Numbered from the stretch's first letter, positions 8,640 through 18,417 are shown. The stretch is DNA of 64,000 bases from an uncultured Dokdonia sp. (GCA_947503305.1 CANNDF010000004.1:310001-374000), one strand, 5' to 3'. Notes: a model not told the origin generated them from the letters alone. A program made the numbers and translations.

Positions 8640-9143
8640 TTATGTCTTTTTTAGAATAAGAGAATCTTTTTTGGCAGGAATCGCTTCTTGTGATTGAGCG
8701 TTACCTCCTCCAAATAGTAGTGGTGTACTTGAGAAGCTTGTTCCAAATGTCGCTGCTGCTGCAAATACTTGCTGTACAGCGCTTATAACTTCTCGATCTG
8801 ATAAGGGACTTAATGGATGAATATATACTGACCACAATAAATTATCTGAGATTGCATATTTTACATCTAACGCTGAGTGGAAATTTGCTGTTAAACAATC
8901 TAAAAGTAGTTCTTCATCAAGTTTTGAAGTTTCTATTATTGGTGCAATAATACGCATACGATCGTTTATAGAATCTGTAAGAACTATCATTGGAAGTTCT
9001 TGAAGAGTCATTTGCCATCTTCCACTTACCCCTTCTATAGTATCTACTTCTCCTGTGAGGATCATTTCTAATCGTTGATTAGTCATTTGTGCATTAGTAA
9101 TAAATGTAGAGAGGATAAGTATAGTGCTTATTATAAATTTCAT
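8640..9143 (-). CDS. Secreted protein of unknown function
   Basis: A 167-residue protein with a signal peptide (MKFIISTILILSTFITNAQ, cleavage near residue 19). The mature protein has no recognised domain. It ends in a Gly/Ala/Thr-rich segment (AAATFGTSFSSTPLLFGGGNAQSQEAIP) and a short polar tail. It is convergent with the acyltransferase gene, 9 bp apart, and follows the propeller-like gene at 9205 on the same strand after a 61-bp gap. The function is unknown. Confidence 0.65.
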   Translation of the reverse strand: MKFIISTILILSTFITNAQMTNQRLEMILTGEVDTIEGVSGRWQMTLQELPMIVLTDSINDRMRIIAPIIETSKLDEELLLDCLTANFHSALDVKYAISDNLLWSVYIHPLSPLSDREVISAVQQVFAAAATFGTSFSSTPLLFGGGNAQSQEAIPAKKDSLILKKT

Positions 9144-9204
9144 AATTGAGTAGTTTGTATTAATAAGTCGACAGTGCTTATAAATACTAACATGGTTTTT
9201 AAAA

Positions 9205-10080
9205 TTATTCTTTTAAGCTTAATGTAAATAATTTACCTCCTTTTTTAGATGTTCCTTCTTCAGCAATATAAAGGGTGTTTTTATTTTTAAAACAGATACT
9301 TTCTTTTTGGGAGGTATGCTCCAATTTAATTTTAGTAATAGTTCCCTTAAAAAAGTAATCTTCGGGATATTTTTCTAATATCCATACTTTGTTATAACTT
9401 AATAATGCAATTTTGCCTGTTGTAGGATCTATTGTCGCACTGGTTATTTGACAGTCATCTTGATCTGAACATGTTTTGAAACTATCTATATGTACTGCTG
9501 TATGAAAACCTGTTTTTTTAGGTAATCGATATAACTTGGTTGTACCATCAAAATCTTTGGATCTATTGCGTGTAAATAAATAAAAATGGTCTTTATACAC
9601 AAAAAAGGATTCTATATCAAAATTGAAATTTTTCTTCTTTGGCGGATACTTTTCTTGATCTTCAAGTATGAAAGACGTAGATTTTGCAAAAGCAGTATTT
9701 GTTTTATCATTATATGATGAAATGTTTTCAACCCAATAAATGATTTGATCGTTACGGTCATTTTCGTTATTACCCACATCTCCTATGTATAATACATCTT
9801 CTTCTATTGCTAGATCTTCCCAATCTTTATTTTTTGCATTTGCAATAGTAATGATCTGTTTTATTTTTCCAGAACGTATATCAAATCCAAAAACCTGATT
9901 TGTACCTCCCGAATCATTAACTCCATAAAGAATGGATGGATTAGAAGATAATGCAATTCCAGAATTTTCTTCTAAATGTTTTGCAACAACCGTTTCAAGA
10001 TGAAGTTTTCCAAACTTTCTCTGTTGGCACTCTGCTGTCGTAAATAGTAATAGTATATATATAAATGAAATAAACTTCAT
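9205..10080 (-). CDS. Secreted beta-propeller-like protein of unknown function
   Basis: A 291-residue protein that starts at MKFISFIYILLLFTTAEC, a signal peptide. Longer in-frame starts up to 10140 would bury it. The C at the end of the hydrophobic stretch may be a lipidation site. The body has blade-like repeats: NSGIALSSNPSILYGVNDSGG, KDWEDLAIEEDVLYIGDVGNNENDRND, DIESFFVYKDHFYLFTRNR and GKIALLSYNKVWILEKYPE. These resemble six-bladed propellers of the SMP-30/SdiA-regulated kind. The NDSGG and WEDLA motifs recur in many uncharacterised Bacteroidota proteins. It is transcribed divergently from the polysaccharide cluster. Confidence 0.7.
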   Translation of the reverse strand: MKFISFIYILLLFTTAECQQRKFGKLHLETVVAKHLEENSGIALSSNPSILYGVNDSGGTNQVFGFDIRSGKIKQIITIANAKNKDWEDLAIEEDVLYIGDVGNNENDRNDQIIYWVENISSYNDKTNTAFAKSTSFILEDQEKYPPKKKNFNFDIESFFVYKDHFYLFTRNRSKDFDGTTKLYRLPKKTGFHTAVHIDSFKTCSDQDDCQITSATIDPTTGKIALLSYNKVWILEKYPEDYFFKGTITKIKLEHTSQKESICFKNKNTLYIAEEGTSKKGGKLFTLSLKE

Positions 10081-10227
10081 AAAATAGCGGATCATAAGGA
10101 TATACATCAAAGTTAATGCCTCAATATGTTTTTCACACAAAAACTAATGCATTAATTAATTTAAATTCATATTTATAATGAATGTTTTTTTGATTTATAA
10201 ATACAAAAACCACATAGTAAGAAGTCT

Positions 10228-10235
10228 TATATTTG
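10228..10235 (+). promoter_or_regulatory. Candidate -7 box of the polysaccharide cluster promoter
   Basis: TATATTTG matches TANNTTTG. It lies 10 bp before the annotated ATG at 10246, so the mRNA leader would be very short or translation would begin at the later ATG at 10255. No good -33 TTTG lies at the usual distance, so the promoter may be weak or need an activator. Confidence 0.5.
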
Positions 10236-10245
10236 CAACGTTTTA

Positions 10246-11256
10246 ATGATGTATATGATCAATAATGAACTTATAGGAAAATTACAAGGGATTAATGTCT
10301 TAGTAACTGGCGGTGCTGGTTTTATTGGAGCTAATCTATGTGAGTTTCTTATAAATCATGGAGCAATTGTAAGATGCTTAGATAATTTTGCTACAGGATA
10401 TAAATCTAATATAGATACGATAATTGATCACCCTAATTTTACATTGATTACTGGGGATATTAGAAATATAGATGATTGTAAAAAAGCTGTTTTAGGTATG
10501 GATTATGTTTTGCATCAAGCAGCTCTTGGTTCTGTCCCTAGATCCATTAATGATCCTATAACTTCAAATGAAGTAAACATAAATGGTTTTCTTAATATGT
10601 TAATTGCGGCAAGGGATGAAAAAGTAACCAACTTTGTATATGCTGCAAGTTCATCTACATATGGTGATTCTGAGTCTTTACCTAAAGTAGAAAATGTTAT
10701 AGGAAACCCATTATCTCCATATGCAATTACTAAATATGTAAACGAGTTATATGCCTCTGTTTTTTATAATGTATATGGATTTAATACAATCGGGTTACGA
10801 TATTTTAATGTTTTTGGAAGAAAACAAGACCCAAATGGAGGGTATGCTGCAGTGATCCCTAAGTTTATAAAACAACTTATTAGACATGAATCTCCTGTAA
10901 TTAATGGTGATGGTTCTTTCTCTAGAGATTTTACATATATTGACAATGTTATAGAGATGAATATAAGAGCCATGCTCGCAACAAATAAAGATGCATTAAA
11001 TGAAGTGTATAATGTTGCTTATGGTACACGTACAAATCTTAATGAGCTTGTAGAGATATTAAAAATGGAACTGGAGGGTTATGATTCTAAGATTGGTGAA
11101 GTTGGAATAACATACGGTCCTATGCGTAAAGGAGATGTTCCTCACTCTCATGCTTCAATTGAAAAAGCAAAATCATTATTAGGTTACAATCCAGATTTTG
11201 ATATAAAGAAAGGTATAAAATCTTCTATTAAATGGTACTGGGAGTATATAAAATAG
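10246..11256 (+). CDS. wbpP: UDP-N-acetylglucosamine 4-epimerase, WbpP/TviC type
   Basis: A 336-residue extended SDR. It has the Rossmann motif [11 protein letters not shown] near residue 22, the catalytic YAITK (Tyr-Ile-Thr-Lys) within SPYAITKYVNELYA near 157, and AALGSVPRSINDPITSNEVNINGFLN. That last stretch is typical of WbpP-like epimerases that act on N-acetylated UDP-hexoses. It should interconvert UDP-GlcNAc and UDP-GalNAc. With the dehydrogenase that follows (11 bp downstream) it would make UDP-GalNAcA. Start choice is uncertain: ATGs at 10246, 10249 and 10255 are all possible. It is the first gene of a 29-kb polysaccharide run. Confidence 0.85.
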   Translation: MMYMINNELIGKLQGINVLVTGGAGFIGANLCEFLINHGAIVRCLDNFATGYKSNIDTIIDHPNFTLITGDIRNIDDCKKAVLGMDYVLHQAALGSVPRSINDPITSNEVNINGFLNMLIAARDEKVTNFVYAASSSTYGDSESLPKVENVIGNPLSPYAITKYVNELYASVFYNVYGFNTIGLRYFNVFGRKQDPNGGYAAVIPKFIKQLIRHESPVINGDGSFSRDFTYIDNVIEMNIRAMLATNKDALNEVYNVAYGTRTNLNELVEILKMELEGYDSKIGEVGITYGPMRKGDVPHSHASIEKAKSLLGYNPDFDIKKGIKSSIKWYWEYIK

Positions 11257-11267
11257 CGATGTAATTA

Positions 11268-12545
11268 ATGAAAAATATTAAAATTGGCATTATAGGTTTA
11301 GGATATGTAGGTCTGCCACTAGCGCGTTTATTTGCGACTGCATATGATGTTGTTGGATTTGATATAAAAGAAGATCGAATTTCTAATTTACGTCAAGGAG
11401 TAGATACTACTCTTGAAGTAGAAGAAGAAGATTTAATTTCAGTATTAAAAACTCAAAATAATAATGAAGTAGGACTTTTTTGTAGTCATATACTAACAGA
11501 TTTAAAAGACTGTAATTATTATATTATTACAGTTCCTACACCTATAGATAAGAATAATAGACCCGTTCTTACCCCATTATATAAAAGCAGTGAGACTGTT
11601 GGTAGTGTGCTTAAGAGAGGAGATATTGTCATTTATGAAAGCACCGTATATCCCGGAGTTACTGAAGATGAATGCGTGCCAGTTTTAGAAAAGATAAGTG
11701 GATTAAAATATAATGAAGATTTTTTTGTAGGATATTCACCAGAACGTATTAACCCTGGAGATAAAAAACATACTGTAGATAAGATACTAAAGGTTACTTC
11801 TGGGAGTACTCCAGAAGTAGGAAAAAAAGTCGATGCCTTATATGCTTCAGTTATATCAGCAGGGACTCATCTTGCTCCTACTATAAAAGTTGCTGAAGCT
11901 GCAAAAGTAATTGAGAATTCGCAACGTGATATAAACATTGCTTTTGTAAATGAACTGGCAAAAATATTTAATTTAATGGAGGTAGATACCCAAGATGTAT
12001 TGGAAGCTGCAGGAACAAAGTGGAATTTTCTCCCATTTAAACCAGGATTAGTCGGCGGTCATTGCATAGGGGTAGATCCCTATTACTTAGCTCAAAAAGC
12101 ACAAGAATTGGGATATCATCCAGAAATTATATTGGCAGGAAGACGTTTAAACGACAGTATGGGAGCTTATGTGGCTTCTGAAGTTGTAAAACTTATGTTA
12201 CAACATGATATTAAGGTGAATGGAGCTAGTGTTTTAGTCTTAGGAATTACATTTAAAGAAAATTGCCCTGATGTGCGTAATACTAAAGTCGTCGATGTCA
12301 TAAAAGATTTAAAAGAATATGGATTAGATGTAACAATATATGATCCATGGGTTAAACCAGAAGAAGTAAAGCATGAGTATAATCTCGAAGCTTTAAATGA
12401 AGCTCCGTTGTCAACATTTGATGCTATTGTGCATGCAGTTGCTCACAGTGAATTTTCTAAAATAGATATAACAAGATTTAAAAATAAAAATTCTGTGATT
12501 TATGATGTTAAAGGTGTTTTAGATTCTGTAAACGGTAAATTATAA
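11268..12545 (+). CDS. tviB: UDP-N-acetyl-hexosamine 6-dehydrogenase (TviB/WbpO type)
   Basis: A 425-residue UDP-sugar dehydrogenase. The N-terminal NAD-binding motif is GIIGLGYVGLPLARLF. Catalytic Cys sits in GLVGGHCIGVDPYYLA near residue 263, and VLGITFKENCPDVRNTKVVDV marks the C-terminal domain. The RQGVDTTLEVEEEDL segment is shared with the Vi-antigen (TviB) and WbpO branch. That branch oxidises C6 of UDP-GalNAc or UDP-GlcNAc to the uronic acid with two NAD+. Neighbouring WbpP points to UDP-GalNAcA as product. The stop overlaps the next start by one base (TAATG). Confidence 0.88.
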   Translation: MKNIKIGIIGLGYVGLPLARLFATAYDVVGFDIKEDRISNLRQGVDTTLEVEEEDLISVLKTQNNNEVGLFCSHILTDLKDCNYYIITVPTPIDKNNRPVLTPLYKSSETVGSVLKRGDIVIYESTVYPGVTEDECVPVLEKISGLKYNEDFFVGYSPERINPGDKKHTVDKILKVTSGSTPEVGKKVDALYASVISAGTHLAPTIKVAEAAKVIENSQRDINIAFVNELAKIFNLMEVDTQDVLEAAGTKWNFLPFKPGLVGGHCIGVDPYYLAQKAQELGYHPEIILAGRRLNDSMGAYVASEVVKLMLQHDIKVNGASVLVLGITFKENCPDVRNTKVVDVIKDLKEYGLDVTIYDPWVKPEEVKHEYNLEALNEAPLSTFDAIVHAVAHSEFSKIDITRFKNKNSVIYDVKGVLDSVNGKL

Positions 12546-13591
12546 TGAAAGTATTAGTTACTGGTGGCGCAGGGTTTATAGGTTCACATGTCGTTAGAAG
12601 GCTTGTTACTAACTATCCAGATTATCATATTTATAATCTGGACGCATTAACATATGCGGGTAACCTTGAAAATCTAAGAGATATTGAAAAAGCATCTAAT
12701 TATACATTTTGTAAAGTAGATATTACAGATGTAGTGGCTATTAACGACTTATTTTCAAAGCATACTTTTGATAAAGTAATTCATCTTGCTGCAGAGTCAC
12801 ACGTAGATCGTTCTATAGAAGATCCTTTAGCATTTGTAAAGACCAATGTAATTGGAACAATGAATCTACTCAATGCCTGTAAAGAAACATGGAAACATAA
12901 TTTTTCTAATAAACTTTTTTATCATATAAGTACAGACGAAGTATACGGTTCATTAGGAGAGGACGGACTTTTTACAGAGACAAGTCCTTATGATCCTAAT
13001 TCTCCATATGCAGCTTCTAAAGCCAGCTCTGATCATTTTGTAAGGGCTTATGGAGAAACATATGGATTACCCTATATAATTTCTAATTGTTCTAATAATT
13101 ACGGACCTAATCATTTTCCAGAAAAATTAATCCCTCTATTTATAAATAATATTATAGAGATGCGTCCATTACCTGTATATGGTGATGGAAAGTATACACG
13201 TGACTGGCTATATGTTATTGACCATGCAAATGCTATAGATACTATTATCCATAATGGGGAAGTTGGAAGTACCTATAATATAGGAGGATTCAATGAATGG
13301 CAAAATATAGATCTGATTAGGTTATTGTGTAAAATTATGGATGGTAAGCTTTCGCGAAAGCAAGGCACTTCTGAAACACTTATAACGTATGTAAAAGATC
13401 GTCCTGGTCATGATAAGCGTTATGCTATAGATGCTTCTAAAGTCCATAAAGAACTAGGGTGGAAACCCTCTGTCACTTTTGAAGAAGGACTAGATCAAAC
13501 AATAGATTGGTATCTTAGTAACCCTAAATGGTTAGAACATGTGACTTCTGGAGCATATAAAGACTATTATACAAAAATGTATCTTTCATGA
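12545..13591 (+). CDS. rmlB: dTDP-glucose 4,6-dehydratase
   Basis: A 348-residue extended SDR for step 2 of dTDP-L-rhamnose synthesis. It shows [13 protein letters not shown] at the N terminus, the [12 protein letters not shown] stretch, the [15 protein letters not shown] block with the catalytic Thr-Asp-Glu triad, [22 protein letters not shown], and [18 protein letters not shown]. Length is normal. It is the first gene of a complete rmlBACD set with overlapping or touching ends. A copy of the dispersed palindrome lies in the coding region (13348-13361) and encodes LSRK. Confidence 0.96.
   Translation: MKVLVTGGAGFIGSHVVRRLVTNYPDYHIYNLDALTYAGNLENLRDIEKASNYTFCKVDITDVVAINDLFSKHTFDKVIHLAAESHVDRSIEDPLAFVKTNVIGTMNLLNACKETWKHNFSNKLFYHISTDEVYGSLGEDGLFTETSPYDPNSPYAASKASSDHFVRAYGETYGLPYIISNCSNNYGPNHFPEKLIPLFINNIIEMRPLPVYGDGKYTRDWLYVIDHANAIDTIIHNGEVGSTYNIGGFNEWQNIDLIRLLCKIMDGKLSRKQGTSETLITYVKDRPGHDKRYAIDASKVHKELGWKPSVTFEEGLDQTIDWYLSNPKWLEHVTSGAYKDYYTKMYLS
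13348..13361. repeat. Dispersed palindrome, copy 3 (inside rmlB)
   Basis: An exact GCTTTCGCGAAAGC within the rmlB reading frame, read as LSRK in GKLSRKQG. Confidence 0.9.
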
Positions 13592-14442
13592 AAGGAATTG
13601 TACTCGCAGGAGGCGCAGGAACACGATTATATCCACTCACTATTGCTGTAAGTAAACAGCTGTTACCTGTTTATGATAAACCTATGATATACTATCCTAT
13701 ATCAGTACTTATGCTTGCAGGGATACGCGAGATTCTCATTATAACAACTCCTGAAGATCAAGATTCTTTTAAAAAACTATTAGGAGACGGATCTCACTTA
13801 GGTTGTTCTTTTCAGTATACAATACAAGAACACCCTAATGGACTTGCTGAAGCGTTTATTCTGGGAGAAAATTTTATAGGAACTGATAAAGTTGCGTTGA
13901 TCTTAGGTGACAATATATTTTATGGTAACGGTTTGAGTACGATGCTGCAAAAATTAACAAGTGTAGATGGAGGTGCCATTTTTGCTTATCCGGTTCGAGA
14001 TCCTGAACGTTTTGGAGTTGTAACCTTTGATAAAGATAAAATTGCAACAAGTATAGAAGAAAAACCTGAAAAACCTAAATCTAATTATGCAGTTCCTGGA
14101 TTGTATTTTTATGATAATGATGTAATTGAAATTGCCAAAACAATACAGCCCTCTTCACGAGGAGAAAAAGAGATCACTACCTTAAACCAAGTATATCTAA
14201 ATAAAGGAAAACTATCTGTAGGTGTTATGAGTCGCGGGATGTCATGGTTTGATACAGGAACCGTAGATTCACTAGATGATGCTACAGAATTTATACGTGT
14301 TTTACAACGTAACCAAAGTACAATGATTAGTTGTCTAGAAGAGATCGCATACAAAATGGGATGGATTACTTATGACATGCTTAAAAAAAGCGTAAAACGC
14401 TATGGAAAAGGTAATTACGCTCAATATATAATGACGTTATAA
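13588..14442 (+). CDS. rmlA: Glucose-1-phosphate thymidylyltransferase
   Basis: A 284-residue nucleotidyltransferase that makes dTDP-glucose from glucose-1-phosphate and dTTP, step 1 of dTDP-rhamnose synthesis. The signature [13 protein letters not shown] is at residues 6-18. It is followed by [44 protein letters not shown] and [16 protein letters not shown]. Its start overlaps rmlB by 4 bp (ATGA), and rmlC begins directly after its stop. Length agrees with the family. Confidence 0.97.
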   Translation: MKGIVLAGGAGTRLYPLTIAVSKQLLPVYDKPMIYYPISVLMLAGIREILIITTPEDQDSFKKLLGDGSHLGCSFQYTIQEHPNGLAEAFILGENFIGTDKVALILGDNIFYGNGLSTMLQKLTSVDGGAIFAYPVRDPERFGVVTFDKDKIATSIEEKPEKPKSNYAVPGLYFYDNDVIEIAKTIQPSSRGEKEITTLNQVYLNKGKLSVGVMSRGMSWFDTGTVDSLDDATEFIRVLQRNQSTMISCLEEIAYKMGWITYDMLKKSVKRYGKGNYAQYIMTL

Positions 14443-14994
14443 ATGGAAATTACAACCACATCATTTAAAGATTTGATTATTTGTACTCCGCAAGTATTTA
14501 AAGATGATCGCGGGTATTTTTATGAAACCTATAATGAGAAAAAGTTTCATAAAAAAACAGGACTGTCCCCTCATTTTGTCCAAGATAACCAATCTAAATC
14601 TAGTTTTGGCGTACTACGTGGGTTGCATTTTCAAATCGGAGAAATGGCGCAAGCAAAGTTAGTACGCGTACTAGAGGGAGAAGTTCTTGATGTTGTTGTT
14701 GATCTTCGTAAAGAAGAACCGACTTTCGGAAAGTCTTTTTCGATGGTACTTTCTTCACAAAACAGAAAACAATTATTTGTTCCCAAAGGATTTGCTCACG
14801 GGTTTTTAGTCTTAAGTAGTAGTGCTGTATTTTGTTATAAATGTGATAATTATTATCATAAAGAAAGTGAGCGAGGATTAAAATTTGATGATCCTATATT
14901 AGATATTAATTGGCACTTAGAACAGCAAGACTTTATTCTATCAGATAAAGATGCAAATAATCCAGATTTTGAAACCCTTATAAAGACTTTGTAA
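14443..14994 (+). CDS. rmlC: dTDP-4-dehydrorhamnose 3,5-epimerase
   Basis: A 183-residue cupin enzyme, step 3 of the rhamnose pathway. Motifs: FKDDRGYFYETYNEKKF, QDNQSKSSFGVLRGLHFQ (with the catalytic His of RGLHFQ near residue 66), VLDVVVDLRKEEPTFGKSF, and PKGFAHGFLVLSSSAVFCYKCDNYYHKESERGL. The second active-site residue, a Tyr, is in the CDNYYHKE stretch. It abuts rmlA without a gap and sits 2 bp before rmlD, so translation is likely coupled. Confidence 0.97.
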   Translation: MEITTTSFKDLIICTPQVFKDDRGYFYETYNEKKFHKKTGLSPHFVQDNQSKSSFGVLRGLHFQIGEMAQAKLVRVLEGEVLDVVVDLRKEEPTFGKSFSMVLSSQNRKQLFVPKGFAHGFLVLSSSAVFCYKCDNYYHKESERGLKFDDPILDINWHLEQQDFILSDKDANNPDFETLIKTL

Positions 14995-14996
14995 GT

Positions 14997-15866
14997 GTGA
15001 GTGCGCATTTACCAAATACAAAAATACTTGTTACTGGAGCCTCAGGACAACTAGGTCTTACTATTCAAGAAGTGTCAAAATCCTATCCAGAATATGAATT
15101 TGTATTTGCAGATAAGAAAGTACTTAATATAGTAAACTATAATGATGCTAGGGATTACATAACAAATATCTATCCGGATGTAGTTATCAATGCAGCAGCT
15201 TATACACATGTTGACCTTGCCGAATCTAATGAAGAGTCTGCCTATGCTATTAATAAAACCGGAGCTTCTAATCTAGCCCAGATATGTAAAGAAGAGCAGA
15301 TAAAGTTTATTCATATCTCTACAGATTATGTTTTTGATGGGCAATCAACCTTGCCATATATAGAGACAGATAGAGCCTCTCCTGTAACTGTATATGGTAA
15401 ATCAAAATACGCTGGCGAGGAAGCAATTCATAAGATATGCCCAGAAGTTTATGTTATTATAAGAACATCATGGTTATATAGTATTTATAGCCATAATTTT
15501 TATAAAACGATGCTTCGTCTTGGCAAAGAAAAAGATGAAATTTCTGTAGTTAATGATCAGAAAGGAACTCCTACATTAGCAAATGATTTAGTAAAAGCAA
15601 TTATGGACATTATACCAATGTTAGATAATTCTAATCGTGGTGTTTATCATTATAGTAATGAGGGGGAAACGACATGGTACGCTTTCGCGAAAGCGATATT
15701 TGAAATTTCTGAAATAGAGGTTACAATAAACCCTGTGTCTTCTAATGCTTTTCCAACGGTTGCTTTAAGGCCTAAGCACAGTGTTTTGGACTGCACTAAA
15801 ATTGTTAAGATATTTGATGTAAAACAACCTTTCTGGAAAGATTCCTTAGAAGGATTATTTTACTGA
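14997..15866 (+). CDS. rmlD: dTDP-4-dehydrorhamnose reductase
   Basis: A 289-residue SDR that completes dTDP-L-rhamnose. It has TGASGQLGLTIQEV near residue 13, NAAAYTHVDLAESNEESAYAINKTG, ISTDYVFDGQSTLPYIETD, and the catalytic Tyr and Lys in VYGKSKYAGEEAI. It starts with GTG 2 bp after the rmlC stop. A palindrome copy at 15681-15694 encodes AFAKA in this frame, in a region that is variable in the family. It closes the rmlBACD set. Confidence 0.95.
   Translation: MSAHLPNTKILVTGASGQLGLTIQEVSKSYPEYEFVFADKKVLNIVNYNDARDYITNIYPDVVINAAAYTHVDLAESNEESAYAINKTGASNLAQICKEEQIKFIHISTDYVFDGQSTLPYIETDRASPVTVYGKSKYAGEEAIHKICPEVYVIIRTSWLYSIYSHNFYKTMLRLGKEKDEISVVNDQKGTPTLANDLVKAIMDIIPMLDNSNRGVYHYSNEGETTWYAFAKAIFEISEIEVTINPVSSNAFPTVALRPKHSVLDCTKIVKIFDVKQPFWKDSLEGLFY
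15681..15694. repeat. Dispersed palindrome, copy 4 (inside rmlD)
   Basis: An exact GCTTTCGCGAAAGC read as AFAK in WYAFAKAI, a different reading frame from the copy in rmlB. Confidence 0.9.
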
Positions 15867-15920
15867 TTAATTGACAGTTAGTTTTAAGTAAATGACCATT
15901 GTATTGATAACGAAAATAAT

Positions 15921-17378
15921 ATGCAGTTTAATACCATAGACTTTGCTTTTTTTCTTCCCATAGTATTTTTATTCTATTGGTTTGTTGTTGGTAAATCTGT
16001 ACGTCTACAAAATATATTTTTAATTATTGCCAGTTATACTTTTTACGGATGGTGGGATTGGCGTTTTTTGTTTCTTATTTTACTGAGTACTGTTGTAGAT
16101 TTTTGTGTAGGTATCGGATTTAAAAAATATAAAAGGGATGCCAAGAGAAAATTATTATTAGTTATTAGTGTATTTACAAATCTTGGAATATTAGTTTTTT
16201 TCAAATATTACAACTTTTTTGTAGAAAGTTTTTCGAGCGTTTTTACTTTTTTGGGCAGTGATATATCGTATAGGAGTTTGAATATTATACTTCCTGTGGG
16301 GATAAGTTTCTATACATTCCAAACGCTATCATATACTATAGATGTATATAAAAATAGATTAGAGCCTACATCAGATTTTGTTTCATTTGCTGCTTTTGTT
16401 AGTTTCTTTCCTCAATTGGTAGCAGGTCCTATTGAACGCGCCACTTATTTTTTACCTCAATTTCAGAAGAAAAGGCATTTTAAATATACTGTTGGTGTAG
16501 ACGGATTAAAACAAATACTATGGGGGCTTTTTAAGAAAGTTGTTATCGCCGATAATTGTGCACACTATGTAGATATAGTTTTTGCAAGTTCTTCTGATTA
16601 TACAAGTAGTTCTCTGATACTAGGCGCTGTATTGTTTTCATTTCAAATTTATGCCGATTTTTCAGGCTATTCTGATATTGCTATAGGGGTTTCTAAATTG
16701 TTTGGGTTTCATTTAAAACAAAATTTTGCGTATCCATATTTTGCTACATCTGTTCTAGATTTTTGGAGAAGATGGCATATTTCACTATCAACATGGTTTA
16801 GAGACTATTTATACATCCCTTTAGGAGGGAGTAGAGGGTCAAACTATAATATTACTAGAAATATATTTCTAGTCTTTGTTATAAGTGGTTTTTGGCATGG
16901 CGCTTCATGGACGTATATTATGTGGGGATTTCTACATGCAATTATTTATCTAGTTACATATTATATTACTAAAAATGTGGCGCAATTAAATTCAAAGGCA
17001 TTAGATAATAATGTGTTTTTTACAAATGCAGTGTATTGTTTTAAACTATTACTAACTTTTATAATAATCTGTTTAACATGGGTGTTTTTTAGATCACAGA
17101 CTATAGATTTAGCTTTTGAATATATATCTAATATGTTTTCAAGTACTATATTTTCATTTCCAAATTTTATAGGTAAAGGACAGTTGTTTTCTATAATAAT
17201 ACTATTGCTATTTTTCATTTGTGTAGAATGGGTTGGGAAAAAGGAGAGCTATGCATTAAAAATGATATTTATTACCTTTCCTAGATTAATACGTTGGTCT
17301 TTTTATTCACTACTCGTTTTATTGCTAGGAATATTTGCAAAAACACAGGAAGTCCCATTTATTTATTTTCAATTTTAA
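15921..17378 (+). CDS. MBOAT family O-acyltransferase (AlgI/DltB type)
   Basis: A 485-residue polytopic membrane protein with about ten transmembrane segments. It carries the membrane-bound O-acyltransferase core: QLVAGPIERATYFLPQF, QIYADFSGYSDIAIGVSKLFGF, DFWRRWHISLSTWFRDYLYIPLGGSRG, and GFWHGASWTYIMWGFLHA with the conserved His near residue 326. Such proteins move acetyl groups across the inner membrane onto exported polysaccharide. The gene directly after it encodes an SGNH-type partner, as in AlgI/AlgJ-like pairs. This indicates O-acetylation of the polymer made by this cluster. Confidence 0.93.
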   Translation: MQFNTIDFAFFLPIVFLFYWFVVGKSVRLQNIFLIIASYTFYGWWDWRFLFLILLSTVVDFCVGIGFKKYKRDAKRKLLLVISVFTNLGILVFFKYYNFFVESFSSVFTFLGSDISYRSLNIILPVGISFYTFQTLSYTIDVYKNRLEPTSDFVSFAAFVSFFPQLVAGPIERATYFLPQFQKKRHFKYTVGVDGLKQILWGLFKKVVIADNCAHYVDIVFASSSDYTSSSLILGAVLFSFQIYADFSGYSDIAIGVSKLFGFHLKQNFAYPYFATSVLDFWRRWHISLSTWFRDYLYIPLGGSRGSNYNITRNIFLVFVISGFWHGASWTYIMWGFLHAIIYLVTYYITKNVAQLNSKALDNNVFFTNAVYCFKLLLTFIIICLTWVFFRSQTIDLAFEYISNMFSSTIFSFPNFIGKGQLFSIIILLLFFICVEWVGKKESYALKMIFITFPRLIRWSFYSLLVLLLGIFAKTQEVPFIYFQF

Positions 17379-17380
17379 AG

Positions 17381-18301
17381 ATGAAGCGGTTTTTAAAACA
17401 GATATCAATATACATTCCCTTTATGACTCTGTTCTATGTCATAGGAATTTGCCTATTGGGAGAAGTAGCACCTTCTTATTTTAGACCTAACGTAAAGTAT
17501 ATTAAAGGTGCTAGTGGGCATTCATATACTAGATTAAATGAAGCTAAAAAGATTACTGATATAGATGTTTTGCTTTTAGGAGACTCACAAGCATATCGCG
17601 GTTTTGATCCAAGGATATTTAAATCTTCAGGAATACACATGTTTAATATGGGTACCAGTGGACAGACCCCTGTTCAAACACAGCTATTAGTATCTCGATA
17701 TTTACAAAAAATCAATCCTAAAGTTATCATATTCCAGGTGTCTCCCTTAATGTTTTCTTCCCTAGGGGTGGAGTCTTCTATAGACATTTTTTCTAATGAT
17801 ACAAATGATAGATTGTCTATAGAGATGGCTTATAAAATAAATAATATAATGACTTATAACACACTTTTATTTTCTGTATATGAAAATTCTATGTCAGGTT
17901 ATTCAGAGTATAAAGAAGAAAAACAAAAAGGGGAGGATTTATATATAAATGGAGGTTTTGTACAGAAAGACATTTCTGTACAACATCGATTTAATAAATT
18001 AAATACAGATTTTAAATTAAACAAAAAACAATTAAAATACTTTGATGAAATTATTCGACTAATAAAATCTAAGAATATAAAAATTTATTTTGTTCAGACT
18101 CCTATTTCAAAATCTCTGTATAATCGTGTTACGGTGATGGACGAATTTAACTCTTTAGTGAAATCATATGGTTTATACTATAATTTTAATGATATATTAG
18201 ATCTAGATGATAGTTATTTTTATGATGAAAATCACCTTAATCAAAAAGGAGTAGAAATTTTTAATAATTCTTTAATCAATTCAATTAAAATTTTGAATTG
18301 A
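17381..18301 (+). CDS. SGNH-type protein, probable O-acetylation partner of the MBOAT enzyme
   Basis: A 306-residue protein with one N-terminal transmembrane helix (residues 8-28) and a periplasmic domain of SGNH/GDSL fold. Block I is LLLGDSQAYRGFD with Ser near residue 68, and the catalytic Asp-His pair is in YDENHLNQKG near 283. The ATG at 17381 is chosen because the open frame upstream lies inside the MBOAT gene. The gene starts 2 bp after the MBOAT stop. AlgJ/AlgX-like proteins take acetyl groups delivered by MBOAT partners and place them on the glycan, so the same job is inferred here. Confidence 0.75.
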   Translation: MKRFLKQISIYIPFMTLFYVIGICLLGEVAPSYFRPNVKYIKGASGHSYTRLNEAKKITDIDVLLLGDSQAYRGFDPRIFKSSGIHMFNMGTSGQTPVQTQLLVSRYLQKINPKVIIFQVSPLMFSSLGVESSIDIFSNDTNDRLSIEMAYKINNIMTYNTLLFSVYENSMSGYSEYKEEKQKGEDLYINGGFVQKDISVQHRFNKLNTDFKLNKKQLKYFDEIIRLIKSKNIKIYFVQTPISKSLYNRVTVMDEFNSLVKSYGLYYNFNDILDLDDSYFYDENHLNQKGVEIFNNSLINSIKILN

Positions 18302-18322
18302 TGATTTATTTACATAACAAGA

Positions 18323-18355
18323 TTTGCCTTTCTTTTTTTAAATTTAGTATATTTG
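18323..18355 (+). promoter_or_regulatory. Internal promoter upstream of wecB
   Basis: TTTG at 18323-18326 and TATATTTG at 18348-18355 are separated by 21 bases and fit the Bacteroidota consensus. It lies in the largest untranslated gap inside the cluster (18302-18453). It would let wecB and downstream genes be expressed apart from the rml/acetylation part. Confidence 0.55.
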
Positions 18356-18370
18356 CACGCCCGTAAAAAC

Positions 18371-18417
18371 AGCTTTTATTGTCAACTTATATTTACTGTG
18401 TTATAAGTTGTAAAGCT
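18371..18417 (+). promoter_or_regulatory. Stem-loop in the wecB leader
   Basis: CAACTTATA (18383-18391) and TATAAGTTG (18402-18410) are perfect inverted arms around a 10-nt loop. An outer AGCTTT / AAAGCT pair (18371-18376 and 18412-18417) extends the structure. It lies just after the predicted transcript start and before the wecB coding region. No T-run follows directly. It may be a translational or attenuation element. Confidence 0.5.
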
